Origin: Nemertoderma westbladi
Taxonomy: Eukaryota > Xenacoelomorpha > Nemertodermatida > Nemertodermatidae
Direction: 5' to 3'
DNA length: 64,000 nucleotides
NCBI GenBank assembly: GCA_032718475.1
Contig: JAUCBJ010004955.1
Coordinates: forward strand, 41,318-105,317
Position numbers and translations under genes: made by a program. The notes under the pieces were generated by a model that searched no databases, had not been told where the DNA came from, and was given only the letters and a program-made list of their open reading frames with translations. Shown piece by piece: positions 24,061 to 35,092 of this stretch (position 1 is the stretch's first letter; each line of letters opens with the position of its first letter).

Positions 24061-24500
24061 CAAGACGAAAACATTGAGAAAAATAAACATTGAGAAAAAT
24101 AAACATTGTGAAAAAAAACATTGAGAAAAAAAACAGAGAAAAAAAACATTGAGAATAAAAACATTGAGAAAAATACATACAGAAAAAAAAACATTCAGAA
24201 AAAAAACATTGAGAAAAAAATCATTGAGAAAAAACATTGAGAAAAAAAACACGAGAAAAAATACATTGAGAATAAAACATTGAGCAAAAAAACATTGAGA
24301 AAAAAAACATTGAGAAAAAAAAACATTGAGAAAAAACATTGAGAAAAAAAACATTGAGAAAAAATATTGAGAAAAACAACATTGAGAAAAAAAACATTGA
24401 GAAAAAAACATTGATAAAAAACATTGCGAAAAAAACATTGAGAAAAAAACATTGAGAAAAAACATTGAGAAAAAATTAATTGGTATTTTTTCTCAATGTT
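24061..24500. repeat. ACATTGAGAAAAAA minisatellite with inverted tail
   Basis: About 28 copies of a 13-16-bp unit (AACATTGAGAAAAAA) with variable A-run length. After AATTAATTGG at 24,476 an inverted unit (TTTTTTCTCAATGTTTT) occurs once. The Phe/Asn-rich frames on the minus strand are by-products. Confidence 0.92.
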
Positions 24501-25410
24501 TTAGAGGAGAAATAAAACAAATACATTGAAAATAAAAACATGGAATATTACTACAAAATGTATGCCATATTAAAAGCCATCAGCCACCATAGCTAAATGT
24601 TATTTATATTGTAAAGTTATTAATTAAATAAGCCAATTAATTACGAAAATTGCGTATGAATGTGAGTCCGTAATGTTGGAATTGCCCTGCTATACGTTTC
24701 TACTTGACACTCTACAAATGCAATAGAAGCCATTCTTGAATAACACTCCCCGTTAAAAGATAATCTCCTTAAACAAACACAGTCCAATAAAACCACCCCA
24801 GATAGGGAAACACCGGCACCGGGAAGCTTTAGACAGGATACATTTTACAAAACTTTATAATTGGCAGTGTTCTAAAACGACCAAAAATTTTAGCGAATTT
24901 AAAAGTATTAAAATAATATAATATTATAGTAAAATAATATTAATAAAACATTTAAAAAATTAGTTAATAAAAAATTAATATTAACAAAACTGATACAAAA
25001 GGTCGCTGGCTGAATAAAATATTAGTAAATTATAAGGAAAATAACGAAATTAAAGAAATACAACATAAAAGGTAACTTAATAAATTACATAAAATCAATT
25101 TTTTAATGCAATTTACTGATTTGGGTCAATTTGAGGAATTTAAATATAATAACATGGTATGAGTACCAGTTAAATAACTGGGAGCAAATCTTGGTATAGG
25201 AGTAGCGCCACCCCTACCCTCGGGTAGCAGTTTTCGAAAGAGGAGCCTTCGTGTCGCCTCCGGCTGGCTTCGGCCGACTATTTGTTTTTTTGGCTTGAAA
25301 TATAATAATACTATCAATAGTCTTACCGGTATATCGTTTGGCAAAAATGGTACATTTGCTTTTGCCAACATATCGCCCATTTTAGTACCTGAAGTTATTA
25401 GCAAACTTAA
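24501..25410. other. AT-rich spacer
   Basis: No gene or element end can be supported. One GC-rich island (about 25,205-25,275) stands out but shows no recognised motif. Confidence 0.4.
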
Positions 25411-25740
25411 ATGATAATAAACATTCCCATTAGAATTCCTATTAAAATAATTAAGTTACTAGCTCCCCAACTAAATTCACCCTTAACTCACGTTCTTAAC
25501 AGTGGTATAACCAAATCGGATTTCCCAGATCGACTAAAGATGGCTGTAGTATCTCATGTGTTCAGAAAGGGTGACGAAACAGAACCGACCAACTACATTA
25601 TAAAGCTATCTCAGTAATAAATCCACTTGCTACTGTAAAATACTCGAAAAAATAATATCACTTCAAATTAAAGAATTTATAAGAACTACTGTAATAAATT
25701 ATGAAACTCCTGTCAGTTTGGTTTTAGAACGGGGCTGTTT
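25411..25740 (+). pseudogene. LINE reverse-transcriptase fragment (CR1/L2-like)
   Basis: The frame from 25,411 to 25,617 reads IKIIKLLAPQLNSPLTHVLN, then FPDRLKMAVVSHVFRKGDE, the usual start of a CR1/L2-type RT domain (an FP-LK-A-V-P-FK-GD pattern). After a frame change the text continues as KILEKIISLQIKEF and FGFRTG up to about 25,740. It then stops where the AAAGTGCTAAC-rich DNA begins. It is truncated at both ends and non-functional. Confidence 0.65.
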
Positions 25741-25747
25741 TAAGAAG

Positions 25748-26230
25748 TACTAAAGTGCTAACAAACAGATGTCCTGCAATGGTAAAGTGCTAACTGTTTT
25801 AAAGTGCTAACCTAAAGTGCTAACACTCCCTGAAAAATATTTGTTAAGACAAGTTGACTACAATTCTGGGTTCCGATTGGCTTATTTCGAAGTGTTAGCA
25901 GTTTGACCCCTTTGCAAGCACAAATTAGAAAGGTCAAATAGCAACAAATTTTAACAACTGCCCCCTAGCGACCAGATTCAGAATTATTGAAAAAGATAAA
26001 GTGCTAACTGTTAGCACTATAGAGTTTCTCCATAAGATATATTTTAAATGTTAGCTCTTTAAGGCTAATTTTGTTGTATAATTATTGCATAGCAAGCCAG
26101 ACCAGATGTTAGTGTTTTATAACTACAATTGAATTAAATTGATTATTAATCGAGCCAAGATAACAAGAGGTGATTATGAGTTTCTGAAATGAATAATACC
26201 GGCCGACAGAAAGCATAAAGTGCTAACATT
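25748..26230. repeat. Cluster of AAAGTGCTAAC motifs (left flank)
   Basis: AAAGTGCTAAC occurs at 25,752, 25,784, 25,801, 25,814, 25,999 and 26,218, with inverted forms at about 25,892 and directly after the 25,999 copy, where a GTGCTAAC-T-GTTAGCAC palindrome forms. The inverted form recurs at 45.0-45.3 kb on the far side of the nested LINE/BEL block. These look like subterminal repeats of a DNA element into which the LINEs inserted; no transposase is visible. Confidence 0.6.
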
Positions 26231-26748
26231 AGGCTTATTATATATATTATATAAGGCTATGTATTTTGCTACAAGCACTTTAAAAATGTGTCACCAATTT
26301 CTTACCCATTATTATTGCACACTGCTGCTATTCTTGGTCTTTTAGAGGTCAAAACTTTAAACCTCTGTAAATACATACATAAAACCATGTCCCGGAATGC
26401 AGTGTCTTACTTCAATGACAGGCTATTGTCCGATAACTTTAAAGAAGTAAGTGTCTGAGTCTGTGCTCCAGATATTCCCAATGGCAATATCTCCTTTGCA
26501 AAAGTGGAGGCTGCTGCAAAGAGCATTAAGACCAATCGTGCCAGTGGAGTAGATGGTGTTCCCCTGAAGTCTTTAAAATACTGTACCTGAGTGTTTAAAG
26601 AGAATCTAGTAGTATCTAGTACTAGTAGTACCCATCATAGTAGACATGTACAGAACGACAAGAGTCCCACAAGAAATGATAACAAATAAGTTGGTGCCAG
26701 TTCCCAAGAAGGGCAACCTAACACTATGGTTCTTTTCAGGGAATCTCA

Positions 26749-27264
26749 TTGATCTCGATTGCTGCAAAGCTATGCAATAGAATTCTATTAAATCGCATCA
26801 GGGATCCCATTGCGAGACTGCTCCGTGGATATCAGAATGGGTTCCGTAAAGGTCGTGGGACCATGGAGCCCATTTTGGCACTTAGAAGGATAATTGAAGA
26901 AGAGTTATCAAAAAAGAAAGACAGGCAGCTGGCTGTTATCTTTGTTGACTTCTTCAAGGCATTTGACTCAGTCTCTCGTTCACGTATGTTCAGCATACTT
27001 TCATTATATGGGATTCCTGATGAAATTATTGCAGCAATCAGATCAGTATACGATGGTTCAACAACATTTGTGTCTACTGTTGACGGTGACACAGAACCAT
27101 TTGAAGTGTTATGGGGCGTCCTCCAGGGAGACACACTTGCACCATTCTTGTTCATAATTGTGGTTGACTATGTTCTACGCATGTCCTTAGATCATCATAA
27201 TGATGATAGGGTGATGATAACTCCACCTACTGGCTCCAGAAGTCGAGGAAATCCTGCCAAGTAA
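26749..27264 (+). pseudogene. LINE B copy 1 reverse-transcriptase fragment
   Basis: This 171-codon piece carries the RT fingers and palm: QNGFRKGRGTMEPILALRR, IFVDFFKAFDSVSRSR and WGVLQGDTLAPFLF. It ends at 27,264 where copy 2 has a Tyr codon; the FADD-containing text continues after the stop (LDFADDLGVLSES, about 27,276-27,314). An additional codon (EEELSKK against EELSKK) and other indels separate it from copy 2. Not functional. Confidence 0.85.
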
Positions 27265-27463
27265 CTAACTGATCTAGACTTTGCTGATGACTTAGGAGTA
27301 CTCTCAGAATCACTAGAGGGCGCCCAACGGCTCCTCAGCTCATTAGAACATGCTGCTTCTATTGTTGGTCTTTTTATTAACTCTAGAAAGACCAAAATGT
27401 TGACAGTTAACTTTGAAAGTCCTCAGCAAGTCTCTGATCGGATGAGCATAAGCTCAAAGGATG

Positions 27464-27477
27464 GTATGCTTGAGCAT
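27464..27477. repeat. Target-site duplication of LINE B copy 2, left
   Basis: GTATGCTTGAGCAT at 27,464-27,477, identical to 43,751-43,764. These are adjacent bases of LINE B copy 1 on the two sides of copy 2; the first GTA could also belong to the (GTA)n tail of copy 2. Confidence 0.85.
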
Positions 27478-27870
27478 CAGGTCAGGTATTCTAGGTCATT
27501 GATCAAGAAAACTTGCCACCTCCATTCAGCATAAAGGAGGTGCCACCTGTAGCTGCATAGACCCTCTTACTAGGGCAAATCTGGTCCTGTAACTAGGACC
27601 CCCTTTGTTCTGGGATAAGGACGCCCTTGGTCCTGGATTAAGGACCCATATACTTGGCTGCAGGGGTATATGGCCTGACCAGGCAGATGTTGATCTACCA
27701 ATGGCTGGTCAGGAGCAGAGTGTTCTCATGTCCACTCTGAGAGCACTTCACTGCGACCTGCACCTGGCAGCAAGGGTACAGGGCATGACCCAGCAGATGA
27801 GCTGCAACAGCCAATGGTGGGTCATGTGCGCCAGAGTAGATATGGGTGATGGGCCTCATATCTGACTCCA

Positions 27871-29151
27871 TTGCGACACCCACCCTGTGGAATGGCAAAC
27901 CAGGGTGTGGTATTTGCCCCGAGAGCTGACTCGGCAAAAAAGCACCCCCCAACCCCCACTATGGATTACATTAGCAATGCGGAGGTCCGGCCACTAGAGG
28001 CCAGTGGAATTACCGGACACAATCGGCCTCACAGGTGTCAGTTAACTCCTGACTGGCTGCCTGTCTCACCCCCTACTGGAGAGAGAGCAGCCAACAATTC
28101 TTTGAGTCCCTTTCCTGATGACCTTTCTGGTCCAAACCCTGGGTCACCAGGAAGGCCAGATTGTGATGGGGAGAGGGATTCTGGAGTTGGAGGCTACTCT
28201 CATGTTCCACCCCGACCAACAAAGCCATTGGTGAATCTGAGGCAAGTCACAAGACTAGCCTCAGTAAACACCCTAACACTCGGGTCCCCAATGCGACAAG
28301 GTGAGCTGACTGCCTTGGCAGATAAGATTTCTCTTAGCGCAGTGGGTGTTCAAGAGCACCGAATGCAGACTGGACAGACTGATGAGGTTCTGATTAAGGA
28401 CATGGGGGGCGGTTGGCGACTCGCCCTCGCGTCAGCAGATGATAGTGGCAATGGTGGAATTGGTCTATTGATGAATCCAACTGCACATGCAGCATTGGAC
28501 AAAATAGACCAAATCTCTAACCGCATCATCAGTTGCCACTTCTCATGTTCTGGAAGACTGGCTAAGAAGTTTCCTAAGGTGGTTCTGATTGTGTGCTACT
28601 CTCCAACTAGTGTTGCCCCTGTAGAGGAGGTGGAAAATTTCTACCACAATCTACAAGCAGCTACTGATGGAGTGGATCAGCATGCATTCTTAACATTCCT
28701 GGGAGACTTTAATGCAAGTCTGCATCAATCACCTACATCGCCCTGGGTCTATAGCAATAGTGTTAACCGAAATTCTGTCCATCTTAAGGATTTTATCTCT
28801 GGAAATGGATTGTTTTCGGCTGGAACTCAGTTCAAGAAGCGAACTGGAAAGCTATGGACTCATAGTGGACCCTGTGGTCACAAGTCCCAGATAGACCATA
28901 TTCTGTTTCGTAGGAAATACAGGTGCTCTATACAAGACTGTAATGCATTTACACTTCGACCCTTCTCCAGTGATCACCGCCTTATTGTGGCCAAAGTAAG
29001 ACTTAGTCTGCGTGCTAGCAGAACAACGAAATCTGCCTTGCCGCGGCATGACTGGTCCTCTGTTGCAACAGCCAAGTGTGAGATCCAGCTTCACACTACA
29101 GCTGAGCAACAGGCTTACTGGGCGGAAAAGCCAACCAACCACCAAGGTTAA
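27871..29151 (+). CDS. LINE B copy 2 endonuclease ORF (APE-like)
   Basis: The 426-codon frame holds an exonuclease-endonuclease-phosphatase domain, the nickase that opens target DNA for target-primed reverse transcription. Visible blocks are VNTLTLGSPMRQGEL near 130 (Asn), VGVQEHR near 165 (catalytic Glu), LLGDFNA-type FLGDFNAS near 275, SQIDHILF near 340 and FSSDHRLIV near 370. The first ~115 residues are low-complexity and may be leader. The frame ends at 29,151 because the endonuclease-RT linker is deleted: copy 3 continues after GAGCAACAG with text missing here, and both copies resume at CTTACTGG. The RT frame follows in another phase. Coordinates reflect the open frame; it is probably no longer functional. 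Confidence 0.8.
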   Translation: MRHPPCGMANQGVVFAPRADSAKKHPPTPTMDYISNAEVRPLEASGITGHNRPHRCQLTPDWLPVSPPTGERAANNSLSPFPDDLSGPNPGSPGRPDCDGERDSGVGGYSHVPPRPTKPLVNLRQVTRLASVNTLTLGSPMRQGELTALADKISLSAVGVQEHRMQTGQTDEVLIKDMGGGWRLALASADDSGNGGIGLLMNPTAHAALDKIDQISNRIISCHFSCSGRLAKKFPKVVLIVCYSPTSVAPVEEVENFYHNLQAATDGVDQHAFLTFLGDFNASLHQSPTSPWVYSNSVNRNSVHLKDFISGNGLFSAGTQFKKRTGKLWTHSGPCGHKSQIDHILFRRKYRCSIQDCNAFTLRPFSSDHRLIVAKVRLSLRASRTTKSALPRHDWSSVATAKCEIQLHTTAEQQAYWAEKPTNHQG

Positions 29152-30676
29152 GGCTGAATCACCAGCCGATCGCATCAATGGTTGGAAAGCCCACTTTGTA
29201 AAGCTCCTCAATAATGACAGGGTATTGCCTGATAACTTTATAGAAGTAAAAGTGTCTGAGTCTGTACTCCCAGATATTCCCATTGGCGATATCTCCTTTG
29301 CAGAAGTGAAGGCTGCTGCAAAGAGCATTAAGACCAATCGTGCCAGTGGAGTAGATGGTGTTCCCCCTGAGGTCTTTAAAATACCTGAGTGTTTAAAGCT
29401 CATCTATCCCATCATAGTAGACATGTACCGAACAACAAGAGTCCCACAAGAAATGAAAACAAATAAGTTGGTGCCAGTTCCCAAGAAGGGCAACCTAACA
29501 CTCTATGGTTCTTTTCGGGGAATCTCATTGATCTCGATTGCTGCAAAGCTATACAATAGGATTCTATTAAATCGCATCAGGGATCCCATTGAGAGACTGC
29601 TCCGTGGAAATCAGAATGGGTTCCGCAAAGGTCGTGGGACCATGGAGCCCATTTTGGCACTTAGAAGGATAATTGAAGAGTTATCAAAAAAGAAAGACAG
29701 GCATCTGGCTGTTATCTTTGTTGACTTCTTCAAGGCCTTTGATTCAGTCTCTCGCTCACGTATGTTCAGCATACTTTCATTATATGGGATTCCTGATGAA
29801 ATTATTGCAGCAATCAGATCAGTATACGATGGTTCGACAACATTTGTGTCTACTGTTGACGGTGACACAGAACTATTTGAAGTGTTATGGGGCGTCCTCC
29901 ATGGAGACACACTTGCACCATTCTTGTTCATTATTGTGGTTGACTATGTTCTACGCATGTCCTTAGATCATTATAATGATGATGGGGTGATGATAACTCC
30001 ACCTACTGGCTCCAGAAGTCGAGGAATTCCTGCCAAGTACCTAATTGATCTAGACTTTGCTGATGACTTAGGAGTACTATCAGAATCATTAGAGGGAGCC
30101 CAACGGCTCCTCAGCTCATTAGAACATGCTGCTTCTAGTGTTGGTCTTTTTATTAACTCCAGAAAGACCAAAATTCTGACAGTTAACTTTGAAAGTCCTC
30201 AGCAAGTCTCTGATCGGATGAGCATAAGCTCAAAGGATGGTATGCTTGAGCATGTGGACGACTTCTGTTACCTGGGATCATGGATCCAATACTACATGGA
30301 TCGAATACGTAAGGGAAAGGCATGGGCAGCCTTGAATAGGCTTTCCAGGATTTGGAAGTCACCGAGAATTAATCGGAAACTTAAGGTCCGATTATTTAGA
30401 GCAGCAGTAGTTCCAGTACTCCTCTACGGGAGTCCATGCTGGGCTCTAACTGCTGAGGACACCAAATCTCTGGATGGCACATTCACAAGAATGCTACGCC
30501 GGGTTCATTGTGTCAAGTACAATGCACACATCTCCAACCAGACACTATATAACATTGGAGGTGTCTCATTGGTTCCCCCAAGCTTGACACTAGAACAAAA
30601 TCGCCTCCGCTTTGCAGGGCATTGTTTTCGCCGTGAGGACCAGCCAGTGCATAATCTTGTACTTTGGCAGCTGTAA
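29120..30676 (+). CDS. LINE B copy 2 reverse transcriptase ORF
   Basis: The frame is open from 29,012, but family homology starts near 29,120 (TGRKSQPTTKVKAESPADR). It encodes RT: ASGVDGVPPEVF, VPKKGNLTLYGSFRGISLIS, QNGFRKGRGTMEPIL, FVDFFKAFDSVSRSRM, GVLHGDTLAPFLF, LDFADDLGVLSES, then the C-terminal LRFAGHCFRRED region. The usual GVLQGD is GVLHGD here. Relative to copies 1 and 3 a short deletion removes part of the SGDDLR-like segment near 30,290. The last codons and the TAA stop are created by the BEL LTR inserted after TTGGCAGC, so the native C-terminus lies at 43,553-43,715. Confidence 0.85.
   Translation, partial: GRKSQPTTKVKAESPADRINGWKAHFVKLLNNDRVLPDNFIEVKVSESVLPDIPIGDISFAEVKAAAKSIKTNRASGVDGVPPEVFKIPECLKLIYPIIVDMYRTTRVPQEMKTNKLVPVPKKGNLTLYGSFRGISLISIAAKLYNRILLNRIRDPIERLLRGNQNGFRKGRGTMEPILALRRIIEELSKKKDRHLAVIFVDFFKAFDSVSRSRMFSILSLYGIPDEIIAAIRSVYDGSTTFVSTVDGDTELFEVLWGVLHGDTLAPFLFIIVVDYVLRMSLDHYNDDGVMITPPTGSRSRGIPAKYLIDLDFADDLGVLSESLEGAQRLLSSLEHAASSVGLFINSRKTKILTVNFESPQQVSDRMSISSKDGMLEHVDDFCYLGSWIQYYMDRIRKGKAWAALNRLSRIWKSPRINRKLKVRLFRAAVVPVLLYGSPCWALTAEDTKSLDGTFTRMLRRVHCVKYNAHISNQTLYNIGGVSLVPPSLTLEQNRLRFAGHCFRREDQPVHNLVLWQL
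30667..30671. repeat. Target-site duplication of the BEL element, left
   Basis: GCAGC before the 5' LTR; repeated at 43,553-43,557. The uninterrupted LINE text would read TTGGCAGCCTCATGG, close to TTGGCAGTCTCATGG in copy 3 at 61,206. Confidence 0.9.
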
Positions 30677-31885
30677 AAGCTTTTGCGGAATTGGCTGGTT
30701 ATTTTCCCCGCAAAGTACTCTGTAGTTGGTTTAACGGGCATAAAAAGCCGTTTCATTACTGTACTGGTGTTTTAGTGGACATAAAAAGCCATTTCTTCTG
30801 TATGTGTACTTTAGCGGACATAACTAGCAATTTTATGTCGCAATACGCTAAATCCTCTTGACACAGTGTAGTTACTATGACGACGGCTAACAGCTGATCT
30901 GTACACGTGGAGCTTTTCCTTTGTTCTCTGTTCTTTCTTTGTTCGGTCGACCAATCAGAGCGTTTTTTGACTCTGTGTTGGAGATTGTATACAGAAACTC
31001 GTGCAGTTGAGTTAGTATGTGTATTTTGTCCACAGCCAGAAGACCGGCTTTGGAACCTCTGTGTTTTCAGGCTTTAGCCCAACATTAGTAGGCTTGATCA
31101 TCGAAACATATATCTGTTATCAAACCACATATCATATCAATTCAATTCATACCAATTCATGCCTACTCATCCTACTCACCTAATCATATTGTCAACTACA
31201 AACACCGCATTTTTACTGCTATTTACTGTCGGTTATTCATTATATCAGTTGATGGAATATTATTATATTGGATAATATCGATAAATTAATCATAAAACCC
31301 TCAATCTTCTTGATATAGTGAAGGTAAGAGAGACCGGTTACATAAAACGATTGCGACTTACATTAAAGTGGTTTTGAAGTGAATCTAATGCTATTTCATA
31401 GGCACTACATGTATCGGTCGTTGTTCTCTTTATATGTGACTAAATTAGTGAAGGTCGGCAGATCGGTGTGCAGCATTGTGCAGTAGTGTGCATGATTGTG
31501 ATTGATAACAAAGCATCTCCTAAAGAATGCGCTATATACGTGAATCCATAGCCATCCCGTTGTGTCTAGTGTAAGTCATAACTCTGTTTACATATTTAGA
31601 GCGCCACGTCCTAAAGGAACTGTTAATATTTCCCGAAAGTGAATAATATTTGTCAGAAATTATATATTAACGATCAGTCGAATAATACAGTAGGCCTACA
31701 CCGCAATAAGGTCAAAGCTTCCGAATCCAGTCTCCCGGGTATATCCAGCGGGTGAATGGTCGCGCATAGACTGGCTTCGGCTAATGTAGTGTATCAAATA
31801 CTCGTCATAGGCTAAAGTCGATTTATAATCTAGAAGACATCTAAATTTGGCAGGTTAAACTGCTAAAGGTCTGAAAGCAAGAACA
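30672..31885 (+). repeat. BEL 5' LTR
   Basis: Starts TGTAAAAGCTTTTGCGG and ends ...AAGCAAGAACA; 1,214 bp. It aligns colinearly with 42,339-43,552 with only substitutions, placing both ends exactly. Confidence 0.93.
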
Positions 31886-34145
31886 ATAACAGATATTGAT
31901 TTCAGATTGCAGTGTAGGCAATAAATGCAGTTTAATATTGTTCTGGTAAGAACAATAATGGTTATTGCTTCTGTATTGCAGTAGGCAATAAAGCTGAAGT
32001 ACCGGTCAACCGGTACCCAGTAGGCCTGACTACCTAACCACCCGGACCGGTACTTACAGCAGTACAGGTACAGCAGTATTATTCGATTTTGATAATTATA
32101 TACCGGTAGGCCTTAATAATTAATCAGGGACTGCAGCCCTGGTTTTTTATTGAGATTTTACTTATTTCTGTCAGTTTTATTTACTTGTAGGTTAATATTG
32201 AGCAGAAGACGTGTAAGCCTGCCCAGATTGTACAGATAATTTGTAGGCTGGATTGTTGTCTGGCTGTTGTTAAGTTTGAAGAGATTGCAGTGTGTGTAGA
32301 GTGTATGTCCGATAAAGTACCAGTTAGGAAAGTAGGGGCTTCCAGTGCTGTGAGGTAAATCCCCTCAAAAGAATAAGTCGTACTACTCGGTTAGAACGCA
32401 TACTAACTAACCATTTCGGAGTCTGCATATACTGCAGTTTGTTTAGGCTTGATAGTAGTCTGCCAGAGTTTGGTCTGTATTTTGTATGTGTAGTCTGTAC
32501 GGGTAGCGTAATATTTCTTATTTAGATAATTTGTAGGCTGGATTGTTGTCTGGCTGTTGTTAAGTTTGAAGAGATTGCGGTGTGTGTAGAGTGTATGTCC
32601 GATAAATTACTAGTTAGGAACGTAGGGGCTTCCAGTGCTGTGAGGTAAATCCCCTCGAAAGAATAAGTCGTACTACTCGGTTAGAACGCATACTAACTAA
32701 CCATTTCGGAGTCTGCATATACTGTAGTTTGTTTAGGCTTGATAGTAGTCTGCCAGCGTTTGGTCTGTATTTTGTTTGAGTAGTCTGTACGCGTAGCGCA
32801 ATATTTATTATTCAGAGTTTATGCGATTATTCGCAACATTCATATCCCCAAGTTTATTCCTACAGTAATTGTGCTTGTTGTGCATACCGTTATAGTTAAA
32901 TTAACCCCGGTACTACATCAGGGCTGCTTGGCGTAGGTAAAGACTGGTGATTTTGTGCCCCGGTCACTCCAGCAGATACCGTGGTTCTTTTAACTATACA
33001 AGTATTTCTAACTGCTGATTATTTGTTGTATAAGTACTTGTACCTAATTTAGGGTTTAGTGTACAATACTTTCCGAAGGTAATTAGTGTGTAGGCAGTAT
33101 ATTTGTGTTGTAAAGTGGTTAATAGGCACGTTGGTTCTGGTAGACCGCGGTAATTAACTTCTAGGTAGGAACACTCCGTGATACATAAGTTAGTACTTAT
33201 AGCGATACGGCTATAAGTCGTCAGACTGTGGTATTTTTCCTATCTGGACAACACAGTATATTTACTACTGCTTTGTTATTTTCAAATACCGTAGAATCCT
33301 GTCTGTTTGTAATAACCAGATATTCTAACCCTTTGTTAGGCTGGTTTGTAGACTTCTTGTAAAATTACCCTAAAAATTCGTACGTGTAATTTTTGTGTTT
33401 ATTTAGAGATTGTAATTTCACCCCGAATTGTACGTAATTAGTAGTATTAAGTAACTTAGGTAAATTAGAATTATTTGTTTTAGTGTACAACAAGTAGCAC
33501 TTCACTGAGAGCGTACAGCTTCTGTGCAGTGACTCCTTCCCAGAAATAATAACATTTATTTCAAATATTGACAAAACCCATTATAGGGGTATATATATTA
33601 CAAATCAACTCAAACTGATTTATAAAATAGTAGGCCTGTCATACATCAATTAGGTCTTAAAATCAGTTGGACTACTGCTTAAATAACGGTAATAAGGTAA
33701 AGTAAAGTAGCCAAGTAACCACTAAAAATTCAGAAATTCAATTATTCTAAAATAATTGACATACCGGTATTCACGATAGGCCTATTATATATTTATATAT
33801 ATTTGTGCTGAAATTATATACCGGTATTCTGTAATTAATTCTAGTCCATAATTATACTTATATATACTATAAGTGTAAGCTGTATACCGGTATTCACGAT
33901 AGGCCTATTATATATTGCTATATATTTGCGCTGAAATTATATACCAGTATTCTGTGACAAACTTAGTCTGTAATAATACTTATATATACTATAAGTATAT
34001 ACCGGTACTCTAATATATTGTATATATATCACGTTACATAGAGTAACGATATTGGTAATTAATTACTAGGCTAACAGTTGATACTGAATTACTAGACTTG
34101 CTTTAACTGTAATATAGCAGTAGGCATTCAACTGTACAAACAAAC
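31886..34145 (+). other. BEL leader region (non-coding)
   Basis: About 2.26 kb without a supported gene. It has a ~70-bp imperfect direct repeat (AAGAACAATAA...GCAATAAA, 31,879 and 31,952), the 290-bp tandem pair at 32,234, and repeated ATACCGGTATTCACGATAGGCCTATTATAT modules near 33,760-33,905. No TGG-type primer-binding site could be placed with confidence. Bases 33,020-33,085 are matched in reverse at the right end of the window. Confidence 0.6.
32234..32815 (+). repeat. Tandem 290-bp duplication in the BEL leader
   Basis: Two adjacent copies with period 290 (AGATAATTTGTAGGCTGGAT at 32,234 and 32,524), differing at about ten positions. Both contain the block TAAATCCCCTC(A/G)AAAGAATA. Confidence 0.92.
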
Positions 34146-35092
34146 ATGTCTGACACAAAGCAAAACCTGTCAGACAGTCTCCTAGATACAACCATCTGTG
34201 ACCCAGACAGGAGTGTGGAACGTGTGAGACCGAAGTTCAACTCACCTCCTACTGTAAGAAAGATCATCCCTCCAGTAGTAGTATCAGACCCTAGGCTAGT
34301 CCAACACTGTAGGTCTATCATAGGCACTCGAGCTCAGGTCAAGCGGGACCAAGAAGCAGCGGAACAGCAGCAACACTCAAACCGAGAACTTATTTCTCAG
34401 AGGACCGACAGCTCCAGTAGTGCGGATACTGTGGAGCTGACACCCGAGTGCGGAGCAAAGATGGCAGATGCGGTTTATTCGGATCCCCTTCTCATCTTTC
34501 CTGCAGCCGTACTCACTAGGGTATTGATTGCGGTGGAGGAACACCAGATTGATTGGGCGAGAAGTAAGCGATCGACCAAGGATAGTTATGCGGGATATAC
34601 AAGGGAAGAACTGAAGTCTATTGTCGAGTCGCAATGGAACTTCCCCGGACCCGGACTCCTGTTTGACTTATCGGAAGCTGCCTGGGAAGACATACACAGG
34701 ATGGGAGTGACAAAAGAAACCAGCGATCCAGCTGTGTGGAAGAGGTCAGCAGCAGGATACGTACAGGGATTCTTCAGCTCTATGGAGTGATTAGAGGAAC
34801 AACTGTTTCGACAACCACAAGGACCTCAAGAGCAGGGAGAGCTGCTTTATCAAGTTAGAGAAAGAATTCTAAGAATCAGACTAATCTTATCGGCCTTCGA
34901 GGAAGCTTCAAAAAGAAGACAAGACACGTCGTTGCAAGTTGCCGTAAAGACTTGGTTTCAACGGGTGAGTCTCCAGGTTCAAGGAACGGCCCAGTGGAAA
35001 GCTCAGCTGGCTGAGCGCTCAATACCATGGAGAATCAACAGACGCTACCTTTTCCCAAGTGGAAAGCGAAGTGACAGCAGAGAAACCGCATA
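34146..35092 (+). pseudogene. BEL gag N-terminal frame with in-frame TGA
   Basis: Starts at ATG 34,146 (MSDTKQNLSDSLLDT) and runs 214 codons to a TGA at 34,788. The same frame then continues open (EEQLFRQPQGPQEQGELLYQ) to a TAA at 35,090, overlapping the next frame. Content is polar and Gln/Arg-rich without a recognised domain. Position after the leader and before the capsid and zinc-knuckle part makes it the gag N-terminus. The TGA may be decay (CGA to TGA) or a recoded stop. Confidence 0.65.

Larger units (their letters stand above)
26411..27477 (+). mobile_element. LINE family B copy 1, 5' part (interrupted)
   Basis: A 5'-truncated RTE-like LINE that aligns with copy 2 from about 29,210. 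It is cut at 27,477 by insertion of LINE B copy 2 and resumes at 43,751 with the same 14 bases GTATGCTTGAGCAT. Frame lesions occur throughout, including a CTAGTAGTA insertion near 26,605-26,630 and a TAA replacing a Tyr codon at 27,263. Confidence 0.88.

Noticed and set aside
23923-24465. 180-codon Phe/Asn/Ser-rich frame on the minus strand
   Set aside because: It is a direct translation of the ACATTGAGAAAAAA minisatellite; there is no other coding sign.
25126-25404. 92-codon minus-strand frame with a GC-rich island
   Set aside because: No recognisable domain or start context, and the sequence around it is non-coding in character.
31886-31905. BEL primer-binding site
   Set aside because: The bases after the 5' LTR (ATAACAGATATTG) lack the TGG start and could not be matched to a tRNA with any confidence.
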